Below, piece after piece: positions 25,286-35,470 of a stretch of 64,000 bases of DNA. This stretch comes from Cryobacterium frigoriphilum (GTDB lineage: Bacteria > Actinomycetota > Actinomycetes > Actinomycetales > Microbacteriaceae): the NCBI RefSeq assembly GCF_004403305.1, contig NZ_SOHE01000016.1, positions 124,001 to 188,000 on the forward strand. The letters are read 5' to 3'. A program made the position numbers and the translations under genes. How positions within the stretch are numbered: position 1 is the stretch's first letter; each line of letters begins with the position of its first letter. The notes under the pieces were generated by a model. That model searched no databases. It was given only the letters and a program-made list of their open reading frames with translations, and was not told the origin of the DNA.

Positions 25286-26770
25286 TCAGTGCGGGGCGTG
25301 GGCCTCGAGAAACTGGTAGACCTCGGTCTGGTCGACGCCCGGAAACGTGCCGGTGGGCAGCGCGGCGAGCAGGCTCGTCGGGGTGCGGGCCGCCGGCCAG
25401 GACTGGCCGGCCCAGCGGTCGGCGAGGTCGCCGGGGGCGCGGCGGCAGCAGGACTCGTCGGGGCACTTCGACACCTCGCGGTGCGGGGTCTCCCGGCCAC
25501 GGAACCACTTGACGTGGTCGAACGGCACGCCCACGCTCACCGAGTATTCGCCCTCCTTGGCCTTTTCGACCCGGGCGGTGCACCAGAAGGTACCGGTCGG
25601 CGTGTCGGTGTACTGGTACCAGGCGCTGAACCGGTCGGGCACGTCGAACACCGTGCGCGCGGTCCAGCTGCGGCACACCGTGGTGCCTTCGACCGCGCCG
25701 AGGGCGTCGCTCGGAAACCGCACCGAGTCGTTCTCGTAGGCCTTGATGATCGTGCCCGACTCGTGCACCTTCATGAAGTGCACCGGAATGTCGAGCCGCG
25801 CGGTTGCGAGGTTGGTGAAGCGGTGCGCGGCCGTCTCATAGGAGACGGCGAAGGCATCCCGCAGGTCCTCCATCGAGATGCGCCGCAGGGTCTTGGCCTC
25901 GGTCAACATGCGCACCGCGTCGCGTTCGGGCAGCAGAATGGCCGCGGTCAGGTAATTGGTCTCCACCCGCTGCCGCAGAAATTCCGCGTAATTTTCGGGC
26001 TCTTTGTGCGCGCAGAGGTGGCTCGCGAAGGCCTGCACGATGGGGGAGCGGGAGTCCCGCGACGAGGAACGCTCGGTCGGCAGGTAGATGCGTCCGTTGC
26101 GCTTGTCGGTCACCGTGCGCGTTGAGTGCGGCAGATCGTTCACGTAGTGCAGTGAATAGCCGAGATGGTCGGCCATGTCGGCGATGTCCTGCTGCGAGAC
26201 CGGCCCGCCCGAATGGCCGACCGCTGCGAGCAGCTCGAGGGCCTGCGCTTCGAGCTCCGGAAAGTAATTGTCCTGTTCCCGCATGATTCCGCGCAGCTGC
26301 GCGTTGGCGCGGCGTGCCTCTTCCGGGGTCGCCACGCGCTCCCGGTGCAGCCGGTCGATCTCGTTGTGCAGACTCAGGATCGTCTGCAGGGTATCGTCGC
26401 TCTGCCCCTTGCTGACCCGGATGCGCGGCAGGCCGAGCGCCTCGAAGACCGGCCCGCGCACCGCGCGTTCCACCGCGATCTCGAGTGCCGCGCGCGGAGA
26501 AGAAACCTCCGTGGTCAATAGCTCGTCGAGCGTCGTGCCGAGGGCGATGGCGATCGTGCGCAGCATCGACAGGCGCGGCTCCCGCTTACCGTTCTCGATC
26601 ATCGACACCTGCGAGGGGGCGCGATCGATCGCGGTCGCGAGGGCGTCGAGCGTCATGCGGCGCTCGGTGCGCAGTTCGCGGATGCGCCGGCCCAGCGTGA
26701 GCGCGTCGAGCGCCGGTTCGTCGGCGGGTACGGAGAGGGCCGCCAGGGCGGTGGGATCTGCGGTGATCAC
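25286..26770 (-). CDS. XRE-family regulator with short-chain acyl-CoA domain (RamB/ScfR-like)
   Basis: A 494-residue regulator. An XRE HTH lies near 20-75 (LGRRIRELRTERRMTLDALA, then SQVSMIENGKREPRLSML). The middle contains an IrrE-like region with LCAHKEPENYAEFLRQ. The C-terminal DUF2083-type (ScfR) region has cysteines in SKCPDESCCRRAPGDLADRWAG. RamB in corynebacteria and mycobacteria controls acetate and glyoxylate-cycle genes. Here it is divergent from malate synthase, which supports that role. I chose GTG 26770; the frame remains open to 26944 but no good start occurs in the added part. Confidence 0.88.
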   Translation of the reverse strand: MITADPTALAALSVPADEPALDALTLGRRIRELRTERRMTLDALATAIDRAPSQVSMIENGKREPRLSMLRTIAIALGTTLDELLTTEVSSPRAALEIAVERAVRGPVFEALGLPRIRVSKGQSDDTLQTILSLHNEIDRLHRERVATPEEARRANAQLRGIMREQDNYFPELEAQALELLAAVGHSGGPVSQQDIADMADHLGYSLHYVNDLPHSTRTVTDKRNGRIYLPTERSSSRDSRSPIVQAFASHLCAHKEPENYAEFLRQRVETNYLTAAILLPERDAVRMLTEAKTLRRISMEDLRDAFAVSYETAAHRFTNLATARLDIPVHFMKVHESGTIIKAYENDSVRFPSDALGAVEGTTVCRSWTARTVFDVPDRFSAWYQYTDTPTGTFWCTARVEKAKEGEYSVSVGVPFDHVKWFRGRETPHREVSKCPDESCCRRAPGDLADRWAGQSWPAARTPTSLLAALPTGTFPGVDQTEVYQFLEAHAPH

Positions 26771-26815
26771 GATTCGATCTTCGTCATGGTTCAGTGTTGC
26801 ACGAGAAAACGCCGA

Positions 26816-26833
26816 AGTGGCAAAAGTTTCGCC
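26816..26833. promoter_or_regulatory. candidate RamB-type operator
   Basis: GTGGCAAAAGTTTCGCC resembles the TTTGCAAAGTTT-like RamB sites known from corynebacteria (from memory, imperfect match). It lies between the divergent regulator and aceB starts, 46 bases from the regulator's GTG, well placed for autoregulation. Confidence 0.35.
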
Positions 26834-26967
26834 GATCAGAAGAATTGAATTGTTTCTGTCTCGATTTGGCCCGCGTGTCGGTTGCGCGGCGGCCATTGTT
26901 AGAACACAGGCAATCAACTCCGACCCACCACCCCGGGCCCTCACTACTACTTTCCAAGGAGAAAACC

Positions 26968-28662
<1,695 letters not shown>

Positions 28663-28675
28663 AGCACCAGCTTCT

Positions 28676-28738
28676 CCGCGAAAGCGGGTGACTCGTCGGT
28701 CGGACACAATCCAACCGACGATTCACCCGCTTTCGCGG
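28676..28738. repeat. 63-bp palindromic element, family P1, copy D
   Basis: Arms 28676-28700 and 28714-28738 with a 13-base loop. Both arms carry compensating changes (GAAAGC/GCTTTC in place of GAGAGC/GCTCTC), which keeps the base pairing and argues that the hairpin is selected. It lies between the convergent aceB and photolyase genes. Confidence 0.92.
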
Positions 28739-28749
28739 TTTGGCGCGGG

Positions 28750-30132
28750 TCAGGGGGTGGGGCGTTTGATCGCAGCGTAGGCGGCGAGGGCCGCTCGACG
28801 GGTCTCGCCGAGGTCGACGATCGGGGCCGGGTAGGCATCCGTTCCCCACTCCGTGATGTTCTGACGGATATATTCCTGATTCGGATCGAACTTTTTGGCC
28901 TGCAGTTCGGGGTTGAAGACCCGAAAATAGGGGGCCGCATCGGCACCGGATCCGGCGACCCACTGCCATCCGAAGGGGTTGCTCGCCGAGTCTGCATCGA
29001 CCAGTGTGTCCCAGAACCACTGCTCGCCCTGGCGCCAATCGATCAAGAGATTCTTGATCAGGAATGAAGCCGTGACCATACGTACGCGGTTGTGCATGCT
29101 TCCGGTGCGCCAGAGCTCGCGCATGCCGGCGTCGACGAGTGCGAAGCCGGTGCGGCCCTGCTGCCAGGCCGAGAGCACCCGGTCATCGAGCGGCGGCCAC
29201 GGGAAGGCGTCGTAGTCGCGCCGCAGGTTGACGGTCGCGAGGTCGGGGGTATGGAACAACACGTGCCAGGCGAATTCGCGCCAGCCGAGTTCGGTGAGAA
29301 AACGGATGCCGCTCGCCGCGGCACCGCCCGTGGCCGTGCGCTGCACCTTCTGGGTGGCATGCCAGACCTGATACGGGCTGATCTCGCCCCAGCGCAGGTG
29401 CGGCGAGAGCCTCGAGGTGGCCTCTTCGGCGGGGGCGTCGCGCTCGGTCGCGTAGCGGGGGAGGGTGTCGCGAAGAAACGCGTCGAGCAACTCGTGCGCG
29501 GCGGTCTCACCGGGAGTCCATGCGGCGCGCAGGCCACCCGCCCAGTCTGGCTTGGTCGGTTCGAGCGCCCAAGACGTGAGCGGCTCCGAGTCGACAGCAC
29601 TCGACCAGCCGGTGAGCGCGAGGGGCGCCGGATAGGGTTCCCGCGGCGGCGGCCCGGCGTTGCAGGCCCGCCAGAATGGCGTGAACACCGAATAGGAGCC
29701 GCCGGCTCCGGTCATGATCGTCCACGGCTCGAAGAGCAGCGACCCGGCGAAGCTGTGGGCGAGTACCCCGGCGGCGCGCAGGTCGGTCTTGACTGCGGTG
29801 TCGACGGCGCGTTCGGCGGCGCCGTAGCGACGGTTCCAGAGCACGGCGCCGGCGTCGATGGATGCCGCCAGCTCGGTGATGACGGTGCCGGCGGCTCCCC
29901 GTCGCAGCACGAGCGGCACACCGAGACGCTCGAGCGATGCCGCGAGCGCGGTCAGGCTGCCGTGCAGCCACCAGCGTGCGGCCCCGCCGAGCGGTCGGAT
30001 ACCGGGGGACTGCTCGTCGAGCACGTAGACGGCGATGATCGGTGCGCCGTGTTCGGCGGCAGCGTTGAGCGCCGGGTGATCGGCAAGACGCAGATCGTCT
30101 CGAAACCAGACAATCGATGGGCGTGTGGTCAA
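28750..30132 (-). CDS. phr: deoxyribodipyrimidine photo-lyase (cryptochrome/photolyase family)
   Basis: A 460-residue flavoprotein that uses blue light to split cyclobutane pyrimidine dimers. The antenna domain begins IVWFRDDLRLADHPAL. The FAD domain contains SRLSPHLRWGEISPYQVW, FLTELGWREFAWHVLFH, LSAWQQGRTGFALVDAGMREL, TGSMHNRVRMVTASFL and WQWVAGSGADAAPYFRVFNP, with the tryptophans used for electron transfer. The start is TTG at 30132, decided by a canonical AGGAGG (30139-30144, minus strand) 6 bases upstream. It converges with aceB across a palindrome. Confidence 0.95.
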   Translation of the reverse strand: MTTRPSIVWFRDDLRLADHPALNAAAEHGAPIIAVYVLDEQSPGIRPLGGAARWWLHGSLTALAASLERLGVPLVLRRGAAGTVITELAASIDAGAVLWNRRYGAAERAVDTAVKTDLRAAGVLAHSFAGSLLFEPWTIMTGAGGSYSVFTPFWRACNAGPPPREPYPAPLALTGWSSAVDSEPLTSWALEPTKPDWAGGLRAAWTPGETAAHELLDAFLRDTLPRYATERDAPAEEATSRLSPHLRWGEISPYQVWHATQKVQRTATGGAAASGIRFLTELGWREFAWHVLFHTPDLATVNLRRDYDAFPWPPLDDRVLSAWQQGRTGFALVDAGMRELWRTGSMHNRVRMVTASFLIKNLLIDWRQGEQWFWDTLVDADSASNPFGWQWVAGSGADAAPYFRVFNPELQAKKFDPNQEYIRQNITEWGTDAYPAPIVDLGETRRAALAAYAAIKRPTP

Positions 30133-30500
30133 GCGTGGCCTCCTGGGTCATATCCAGTCTGACTCATCTGTCTGACACTTCCCTACCGACACTAGACGCG
30201 TCTGTCTATGCGCAGGTCCCTTCATCGTCACTGAAGCCGGCATTCATAGAGCTCTGGGTGATAACGATCAATGATCAGGTTAATCATGCATATTTCAGCC
30301 ATGAATGAACGGGCGTATTGCATACCGTGGGTACTGAGTGTGACCTTTACTGGGGTCGCGACCTGCACAGACAACTCTGTCTGTCCCGTCTACAGTCGAA
30401 TCAACGGATCGCACACAATCGAGGACCATCAGGCCTGTCGGAGTTCAATCCGCACGAGCTCGATACCCCGTCGGACCCGGTGTCTCGAAAGGAATTTCTC
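30133..30500. promoter_or_regulatory. low-GC intergenic region upstream of the SipW/TasA-like locus
   Basis: This 368-base gap is markedly richer in A and T than its neighbours, especially 30160-30345. It holds no supported gene. A perfect hairpin ACAGACA-ACTC-TGTCTGT lies at 30367-30384, the palindrome GTATTGCATAC at 30315-30325, and repeated TCTGTCT words near 30169 and 30199. These are candidate sites for a regulator of the downstream locus. GAAAGGA before ATG 30501 is the ribosome site. I could not assign a promoter with confidence. Confidence 0.5.
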
Positions 30501-31070
30501 ATGAACACCCTTCTCAAAGGCGCCATTGCCGGAGTAGCCGGCATTGCACTCCTTCTCGGCGGAGCCGGCACCTTCGCCCTCTGGAATTCGTCGGCAACGG
30601 TCGCCGGCGGCACCATCGTCGCCGGGCAGCTGAAGGTTGCGAACAACCCGGCTGCGGGAGTCTGGACCGTCAACAACACCGTGACATCACTGGCCAGCTA
30701 CCGGGCCGTACCCGGCGACGTCATGGTCTTCACCAAGACCATGGACATCACGGCCACCGGTGACAACCTGGTTGCCGACCTGGGACTTGCCGAAGCCGCC
30801 ATCAGCCCGACCGTCAGCAGCACACCCGCTGACATTGCTCTCGCGGATTACCTCATCGAGGGAGCGGTGCTGACCGCAACGGGCTCCGGTATCAACACGG
30901 TAGCGGGTGTCACAACGATCACCGCGGGAACCGCCGGCATCAACGCGCAGCCCGTCACCGTCACCGCCACGATCACGTTCCCGAAGAGCACCACCGCCGG
31001 GTTCGAGAACGACACGATGCTCGGCTCGGTCAGCCTCGCCGGTATGGCCCTGACCCTCACCCAAAAGTAG
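30501..31070 (+). CDS. SipW-dependent-type signal peptide protein (TasA/camelysin-like)
   Basis: A 189-residue secreted protein. The N-terminus has the alternate-type signal peptide: a hydrophobic helix (GAIAGVAGIALLLGGAGTFA) followed directly by LWNSSATVAGGTIVAGQLKV, where the conserved Trp after cleavage is the family mark of TasA-like fibre subunits. The rest is beta-rich, with VPGDVMVFTKTMDITATGDNL, resembling the TasA jelly-roll edge. ATG 30501 is preceded by GAAAGGA. First gene of a locus ending in a SipW-like signal peptidase, which would process it. Expected to assemble or display on the cell surface. Confidence 0.87.
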   Translation: MNTLLKGAIAGVAGIALLLGGAGTFALWNSSATVAGGTIVAGQLKVANNPAAGVWTVNNTVTSLASYRAVPGDVMVFTKTMDITATGDNLVADLGLAEAAISPTVSSTPADIALADYLIEGAVLTATGSGINTVAGVTTITAGTAGINAQPVTVTATITFPKSTTAGFENDTMLGSVSLAGMALTLTQK

Positions 31071-31201
31071 TCAGCGCCCGCTCGATTGCCGGGCCGCTCC
31101 CACCGACCGGCGTGTCTGCCTTCCCCCGGGCAGGCACGCCTTCTTCCCTTAGAACAAGCACCACGCAACGACACGCCACGACGGAAAGGGCGGTGGTTTC
31201 C

Positions 31202-31792
31202 ATGACTACTGGACGCCACTCGCCCGCCCGCCGTGGCTTTCGCTATGCCCTCTCGGCACGATCGATGCTGCTCTGCGCGGCGTTGCTCGCCCTCACCCTC
31301 TGCGTCGTGGTCGTCTCCTCCGGAGGCACCTACGCCCGGCTGAACTCACAGGTCTCGGCCCCGGTCGCGACGATCGCGAGCGGTACCGCGACGCTGACCG
31401 TTTCGGCGCTCACCCTGCCGAACGTGCCTCTGTATCCCGGACTCACCGTGGCCGCTCCCGTCACCGTCACCAATGTCGGCAACGTTCCCCTCGTCCTCTC
31501 GGTCAGTGCGCTCACCCCGCCGACCACGAGCACCCCGCTGTCCGCTTCCCTCAGCGTGGGCGTCGCCGTCATCGGCGTCGTCGGCTCAGCGCCGACGTGT
31601 TCCGCGACCGTGACCCCGGCCTGGACACAGACCTTTGCCACCGCCGCCAGGGGCGGCATCTCACCGACCCTGGCCACCGGCGCAGCGGCCATCCTGTGTG
31701 TTGCGGTCACCCTGGCCGCGAGCGCCCCGCTGAACAGCCAGGGGCACTCCGCCTCACAGTTCGCACTCGTCATCACCGGAATCCAGAACTGA
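31202..31792 (+). CDS. SipW-locus secreted protein 2
   Basis: A 196-residue protein. Residues about 15-45 form a long signal or anchor helix (SMLLCAALLALTLCVVVVSS), then GGTYARLNSQVSAPVATIASGTATLTV, a variant of the post-signal segment found in TasA-like proteins, lacking the Trp. The remainder (LYPGLTVAAPVTVTNVGNVP) looks like an immunoglobulin-like beta domain, with two cysteines late in the chain. ATG 31202 has GGAAAGGG 11 bases upstream; GTG 31193 is also possible. It precedes the lectin-like gene by 2 bases, so they are co-transcribed. Confidence 0.75.
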   Translation: MTTGRHSPARRGFRYALSARSMLLCAALLALTLCVVVVSSGGTYARLNSQVSAPVATIASGTATLTVSALTLPNVPLYPGLTVAAPVTVTNVGNVPLVLSVSALTPPTTSTPLSASLSVGVAVIGVVGSAPTCSATVTPAWTQTFATAARGGISPTLATGAAAILCVAVTLAASAPLNSQGHSASQFALVITGIQN

Positions 31793-31794
31793 TC

Positions 31795-33063
31795 ATGTTC
31801 CCACCCTGCCTCCGCCTCCGCCCCCGCACGATGCACGCGCTGCCGATCTGCGCGGCCGCCGTGGTCATCGCTCTCGCCGGCGCGGGTGCCGCTCAGGCGA
31901 CCTGGTCGACCTCGGGCAGCACCACGGCATCCGTCGTCTCGGGAATGGTGGGCGTGTCCCAGTCGGGCTTCGACCAGCTCGCCATCGACTATTCGGCGAA
32001 CGTGCTGTCGAGGGTGAAGCCGATCACCATCACCAACGGAAACGTACCGGCGACCTACACGGCCGTGCTCGGCGTCGCCTCGGCGTCGAGCTTCGCCTCG
32101 GCCGTTACCGTGCGCACCTGGCTGGCCGCCGCGAGCACCTGCGTTGCGGGCGTGAGCATTCCTGCCGGCGCGACAACCGGCACCTGGACCACGGGCACAC
32201 AGCTCATCGACACGCTGGACGCCGGGGAATCCGCCTCGTACTGTGTGAGCACCACGCTGCCCAGCGCCGGCGTTGCCGCCTATGCGGGGCAGAGCCTGAC
32301 CGGCCAGCTGAAGCTCAGCGCGGCGGTCGGTACCTCGGCCTGGACGATCGCGGTGCCGACCGTGACGGCCCGGCAGGCCCTGCCGGACACCACGGCACCG
32401 CCGACACCGGGCCGGCCCTGCATCGTCTCGGTGACGGATGCCTCGGTCACCATGCAGTGGAACGCCCCCGAATCCGGCACCCTCACCTACAAGATCTATC
32501 GAGGTACCGTCTTCGTCGGCCAGACGACCGCGACCACATTCACCGACACCGGACTCAGCGTCGGCACGACCTACAGCTACACGATCTCGGCATCCGATCT
32601 CGTACCCAACGAGTCCCTGCGGTCGTCGGCCGCCGTCACCACCACCGACGGGATGCCGTCGCCGAGTCAGTGGTACCAGGTGAAGAACGGCACCCTGTGC
32701 GTCGCCGGCGGCAGCGCCAGCGGCGACGCCCTCACCCTGCAGGTCTGCGACCCGGCGGCCGCCGGCCAGCGCTGGCAGTACGACACCTCGCGCTACAGCA
32801 ACCGTTACTCGATTTACTCCCAGATCGCGCCGTCACTGGTCTGGGACCGTAACGGCGCGGTCGCCCGCACCAAGACGTACAACTCGAGCGACGTGGATCA
32901 ACAGTGGGCCGGCAGCACGGCGGGCGACGGCCGCTACAGCTTCAGCAACGGGTCAGACGGAGCCTGCCTCTACGCTCCCGCGGCGACCACCGGCACCCAG
33001 CTGAAGCTGCAGACCTGCAGCAGCAGCGCCGCCCAGAAGTTCGTGCTCACGAGGGTGGGCTGA
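31795..33063 (+). CDS. secreted protein: TasA-like head, FN3 domain, ricin-B-type lectin domain
   Basis: A 422-residue exported protein. A signal peptide (residues about 12-36, LPICAAAVVIALAGAGAAQA) is followed by TWSTSGSTTASVVSGMVGV, the TasA-like pattern with Trp. Residues about 205-285 form a fibronectin type III domain (TPGRPCIVSVTDASVTMQWN to YSYTISASDL). Residues about 290-422 form a ricin B/RICIN beta-trefoil (YQVKNGTLCVAGG, LTLQVCDPAAAGQRWQYD, LKLQTCSSSAAQKF) with Q-W-type repeats, which usually bind carbohydrate. The combination suggests a glycan-binding surface subunit. It is followed after 2 bases by the LSQTG protein. Confidence 0.8.
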   Translation: MFPPCLRLRPRTMHALPICAAAVVIALAGAGAAQATWSTSGSTTASVVSGMVGVSQSGFDQLAIDYSANVLSRVKPITITNGNVPATYTAVLGVASASSFASAVTVRTWLAAASTCVAGVSIPAGATTGTWTTGTQLIDTLDAGESASYCVSTTLPSAGVAAYAGQSLTGQLKLSAAVGTSAWTIAVPTVTARQALPDTTAPPTPGRPCIVSVTDASVTMQWNAPESGTLTYKIYRGTVFVGQTTATTFTDTGLSVGTTYSYTISASDLVPNESLRSSAAVTTTDGMPSPSQWYQVKNGTLCVAGGSASGDALTLQVCDPAAAGQRWQYDTSRYSNRYSIYSQIAPSLVWDRNGAVARTKTYNSSDVDQQWAGSTAGDGRYSFSNGSDGACLYAPAATTGTQLKLQTCSSSAAQKFVLTRVG

Positions 33064-33065
33064 TC

Positions 33066-33866
33066 ATGGTCGCCATTCGTCATCACCCCGTCGGCCCGGT
33101 TGCCCGCGCCATTCTGGCCCTCGCCCTGGCCACCCTGCTCGCGCTCGCCGCCGCGGCCGCGCCCGCCGCGGCGGCCCCGATCGACCTGACCCTGAGCACC
33201 GACGGTGTGACCTTCTCCGAAGCCCCCGCCGACCTGTTCGAGGGCGGCCTGTTCGACGATCTCGGCCTGCTCATTCCCCGTGGTTCGGTGTCGGCGACGC
33301 TCTGGGTGAAGAACCCCACGGCTCGGCCGGCGTCGCTTCGCATCAGTACCCGTGACGTGGTCTTCTCCGACGCCGCGTTCGCCCAGGTCGTCACACTGTC
33401 GACCTGGAATTCCCGCACCGAGACCGCTGCGGCCACGACGCTGGCGGCCGTCGACGGATGCCGCGCGGCGATGCCGGCCGTCAGCCTGGCGGCCGGTGAG
33501 GTGGTGCGGCTCGTGGTGACGTTCACCATGGCCGACGCGACCGGGCTCGTCGGGCAGAACGGATTCGCAAGCCTGAACTTTCTCGTGACCATGCAGCAGC
33601 ACACCGGAATGCCCCCGCAACCCGCGTGTGACGACGAGGGCGTGCTGGTGCCGGTGCTGACATCGCCGGCACCACGCGGCCCGGCCCTGATGGCACACCC
33701 GAGAAGCCTGTCGCAGACCGGCACGGAAACCGGGCCGCTCGTGGCTCTGGCCCTGGCTCTCGTGGGTGCGGGACTCGCCGTGACCGGGGCGGCAACCCGG
33801 GGCATCCGTTGCGCCAGACTGGTCGAGGGGAGGAATCATGACGAGCACCCGATCGACCAGGCCTAG
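33066..33866 (+). CDS. secreted protein with LSQTG-hydrophobic C-terminus
   Basis: A 266-residue protein with a signal peptide (residues about 12-38, ILALALATLLALAAAAAPAAAA) and a beta-rich middle containing one disulphide-type Cys pair. Near the C-terminus, SLSQTGTETGPLVALALALVGAGLAV resembles a sortase signal (L-x-x-T-G, then a hydrophobic helix), but the tail after the helix, RGIRCARLVEGRNHDEHPIDQA, is long for a sortase substrate. No sortase gene is in the window. It overlaps the SipW-like gene start by 29 bases. Could serve as the wall anchor of the locus. Confidence 0.75.
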   Translation: MVAIRHHPVGPVARAILALALATLLALAAAAAPAAAAPIDLTLSTDGVTFSEAPADLFEGGLFDDLGLLIPRGSVSATLWVKNPTARPASLRISTRDVVFSDAAFAQVVTLSTWNSRTETAAATTLAAVDGCRAAMPAVSLAAGEVVRLVVTFTMADATGLVGQNGFASLNFLVTMQQHTGMPPQPACDDEGVLVPVLTSPAPRGPALMAHPRSLSQTGTETGPLVALALALVGAGLAVTGAATRGIRCARLVEGRNHDEHPIDQA

Positions 33867-35244
33867 CCGCGGCCTGGGCCACTACCTCGGAGTGGCGCTG
33901 AGCGCCGCCGCGCTGCTGCTCGTGCTCGCCCTCGCCGTGCTGCTCATCGTGGTGCCGAAGGTCGCCGGCGGCATCCCGCTCACCGTGCTGACCAGCTCGA
34001 TGGAACCGGGCCTTCCGCCGGGAACCCTCATCGTCGTCGCGCCGGTCGACCCCGATACGCTGCGAATCGGTGAGGTGGCGACCTACCAGATTCACTCCGG
34101 CGAACCCGACGTGATCACGCACCGCATCACGCAGATCGTGTCAAGCTCAGGCGGCGACCGCAGCTTCGTCTTTCAGGGCGACAACAACAGCGATCCCGAC
34201 GTCGAGGTGGTGCTGGCCGAGCAGATCCAGGGCCGTCTCTGGTACTCGGTGCCCTTCGTGGGATACGTCAACAACGCGGTCAACGGCGCCAACCAGGCCT
34301 GGCTCATGCCGCTCGGCGCCGGGCTGCTGTTTCTCTACGCCGGTTGGTCGATTGGGCGCGGCATCGCGGCCGGAGTGCGCACCCGACGCCGTCGGCGACG
34401 CCCCGCTCATCGCGCCGGACACCGCGTTGAGGTTTGTGAGGGACGGCGGCTACTCGCCGACCCGCAGCACGATCTTGCCGCGGGTATGTCCCTGCTCGAT
34501 CTGCCGGTGCGCGGCCGCACCCTCGGCGAGGTCGAAAACCCGGTCGACGTGCACCCGAACAAGCCCCGCATCGAGCAGCTCGGAGATCTTCTCGAGGGTG
34601 TGCCGGTCGGAGGACACCCGGAAGCCCGTCGCCCGCACTCCGGCCGCCGCGGCGTCATCCAGCATGGTGGGCCAGCTGCCGGTCGGCGCGTTCACGAGCA
34701 GCCCGTCGGGCTTCAAGACGGCCAGGGAACGCGTGCCGGTGTTGTCGTGCACGTTGCCGATGAGGTCGATCACGCTGTCGAAGCCGCCGAGCTGTTCCTC
34801 GAACCGGCCCTCGGTGTAGTCGAAGACCTCGTCCGCACCGAGTTCGCGCAGAAAGTCCAGGTTGCGGGTCGACCCGGTCGCCGTGACGTGAGCGCCGTGG
34901 GCGTGGGCGAACTGCACCGCGAAATGGCCGACGCCGCCGCTGCCGGCGTGGATCAGCATCCGCTGCCCGTCGGCAGCCTGAGCGGTTTCGACGACCATTC
35001 CCCACGCCGTGAGCGCGGCGAGCGGCACGGCCGCGGCCTCAACGTGACTCAGCCGGGCCGGTTTGCGGGCCACGCTGAGGGCCGTGACGGCGACGTACTC
35101 GGCGAAGCTTCCGGCCGTGCGCGGAAACCGGGTCATGCCGTAGACGGCGTCGCCGGGCTGCAGGTGAAACGCGGGGTAGGGAGAAGTCACGACGACACCG
35201 CTGAAGTCGTAGCCGAGAGTGGCCGGGAAGGCGGCGATTTCTGA
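33838..35244 (+). CDS. signal peptidase I, SipW-like; frame runs on without a stop into the convergent gene
   Basis: The first about 195 residues are a SipW-type S26 signal peptidase: N-terminal helix (about 20-45), VLTSSMEPGLPPGTLIVVAP with the catalytic serine in SSMEP, VITHRITQI with the His that replaces Lys in SipW/archaeal-type enzymes, FQGDNNSDPD, and a C-terminal helix ending in an Arg-rich run near 34410. A normal protein would end here, but no in-frame stop occurs until 35244, 800 bases into the antisense strand of the oxidoreductase gene. A one-base shift would bring TGA 34428-34430 into frame. Either a frameshift or sequence error has removed the stop, or a C-terminal extension exists. 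It probably processes the SipW-type signal peptides of this locus. Confidence 0.75.
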   Translation: MTSTRSTRPSRGLGHYLGVALSAAALLLVLALAVLLIVVPKVAGGIPLTVLTSSMEPGLPPGTLIVVAPVDPDTLRIGEVATYQIHSGEPDVITHRITQIVSSSGGDRSFVFQGDNNSDPDVEVVLAEQIQGRLWYSVPFVGYVNNAVNGANQAWLMPLGAGLLFLYAGWSIGRGIAAGVRTRRRRRRPAHRAGHRVEVCEGRRLLADPQHDLAAGMSLLDLPVRGRTLGEVENPVDVHPNKPRIEQLGDLLEGVPVGGHPEARRPHSGRRGVIQHGGPAAGRRVHEQPVGLQDGQGTRAGVVVHVADEVDHAVEAAELFLEPALGVVEDLVRTEFAQKVQVAGRPGRRDVSAVGVGELHREMADAAAAGVDQHPLPVGSLSGFDDHSPRRERGERHGRGLNVTQPGRFAGHAEGRDGDVLGEASGRARKPGHAVDGVAGLQVKRGVGRSHDDTAEVVAESGREGGDF

Positions 35245-35415
35245 CGCCGCACCCTTGCCGGCGCGCATCTTCGCGTCGATGGGGTTGACGCTCGCGGCCA
35301 TGACGCGCACGGTGAGTTCATCAAAGATGGCCGAGGGGGTGGGCACGGAGGCCAGGTGCAGCTCGCCGGCATCGCCGATCTGGTCGATCACGAGGGCACG
35401 CATGGTCGTGGGCAT
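34450..35415 (-). CDS. NADP-dependent zinc-less alcohol dehydrogenase/quinone oxidoreductase family
   Basis: About 321 residues of the medium-chain dehydrogenase/reductase family. The N-terminal GroES-like domain has MAASVNPIDAKMRAGKG and LGYDFSGVVV, and the Rossmann region has HAGSGGVGHFAVQFAHAHGA. Zinc ligands are missing, as in quinone oxidoreductases (QOR/CurA-like), which reduce quinones or enones with NADPH. Start choice is uncertain: ATG 35415 (MPTTMRAL), 35403 or 35433. A perfect palindrome TGGCGCATGCGCCA (35445-35458) lies just upstream and may be an operator. The gene converges with the SipW-like gene. Confidence 0.87.
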   Translation of the reverse strand: MPTTMRALVIDQIGDAGELHLASVPTPSAIFDELTVRVMAASVNPIDAKMRAGKGAASEIAAFPATLGYDFSGVVVTSPYPAFHLQPGDAVYGMTRFPRTAGSFAEYVAVTALSVARKPARLSHVEAAAVPLAALTAWGMVVETAQAADGQRMLIHAGSGGVGHFAVQFAHAHGAHVTATGSTRNLDFLRELGADEVFDYTEGRFEEQLGGFDSVIDLIGNVHDNTGTRSLAVLKPDGLLVNAPTGSWPTMLDDAAAAGVRATGFRVSSDRHTLEKISELLDAGLVRVHVDRVFDLAEGAAAHRQIEQGHTRGKIVLRVGE

Positions 35416-35470
35416 CTCTCTGAAAGTCAACATGACCCCCAGTCTGGCGCATGCGCCATCGAGGTAACGG

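Noticed and set aside
33700..33866. Confident sortase substrate call
   Set aside because: LSQTG differs from LPXTG, the tail after the helix is long, and no sortase is in the window; kept only as a possibility.
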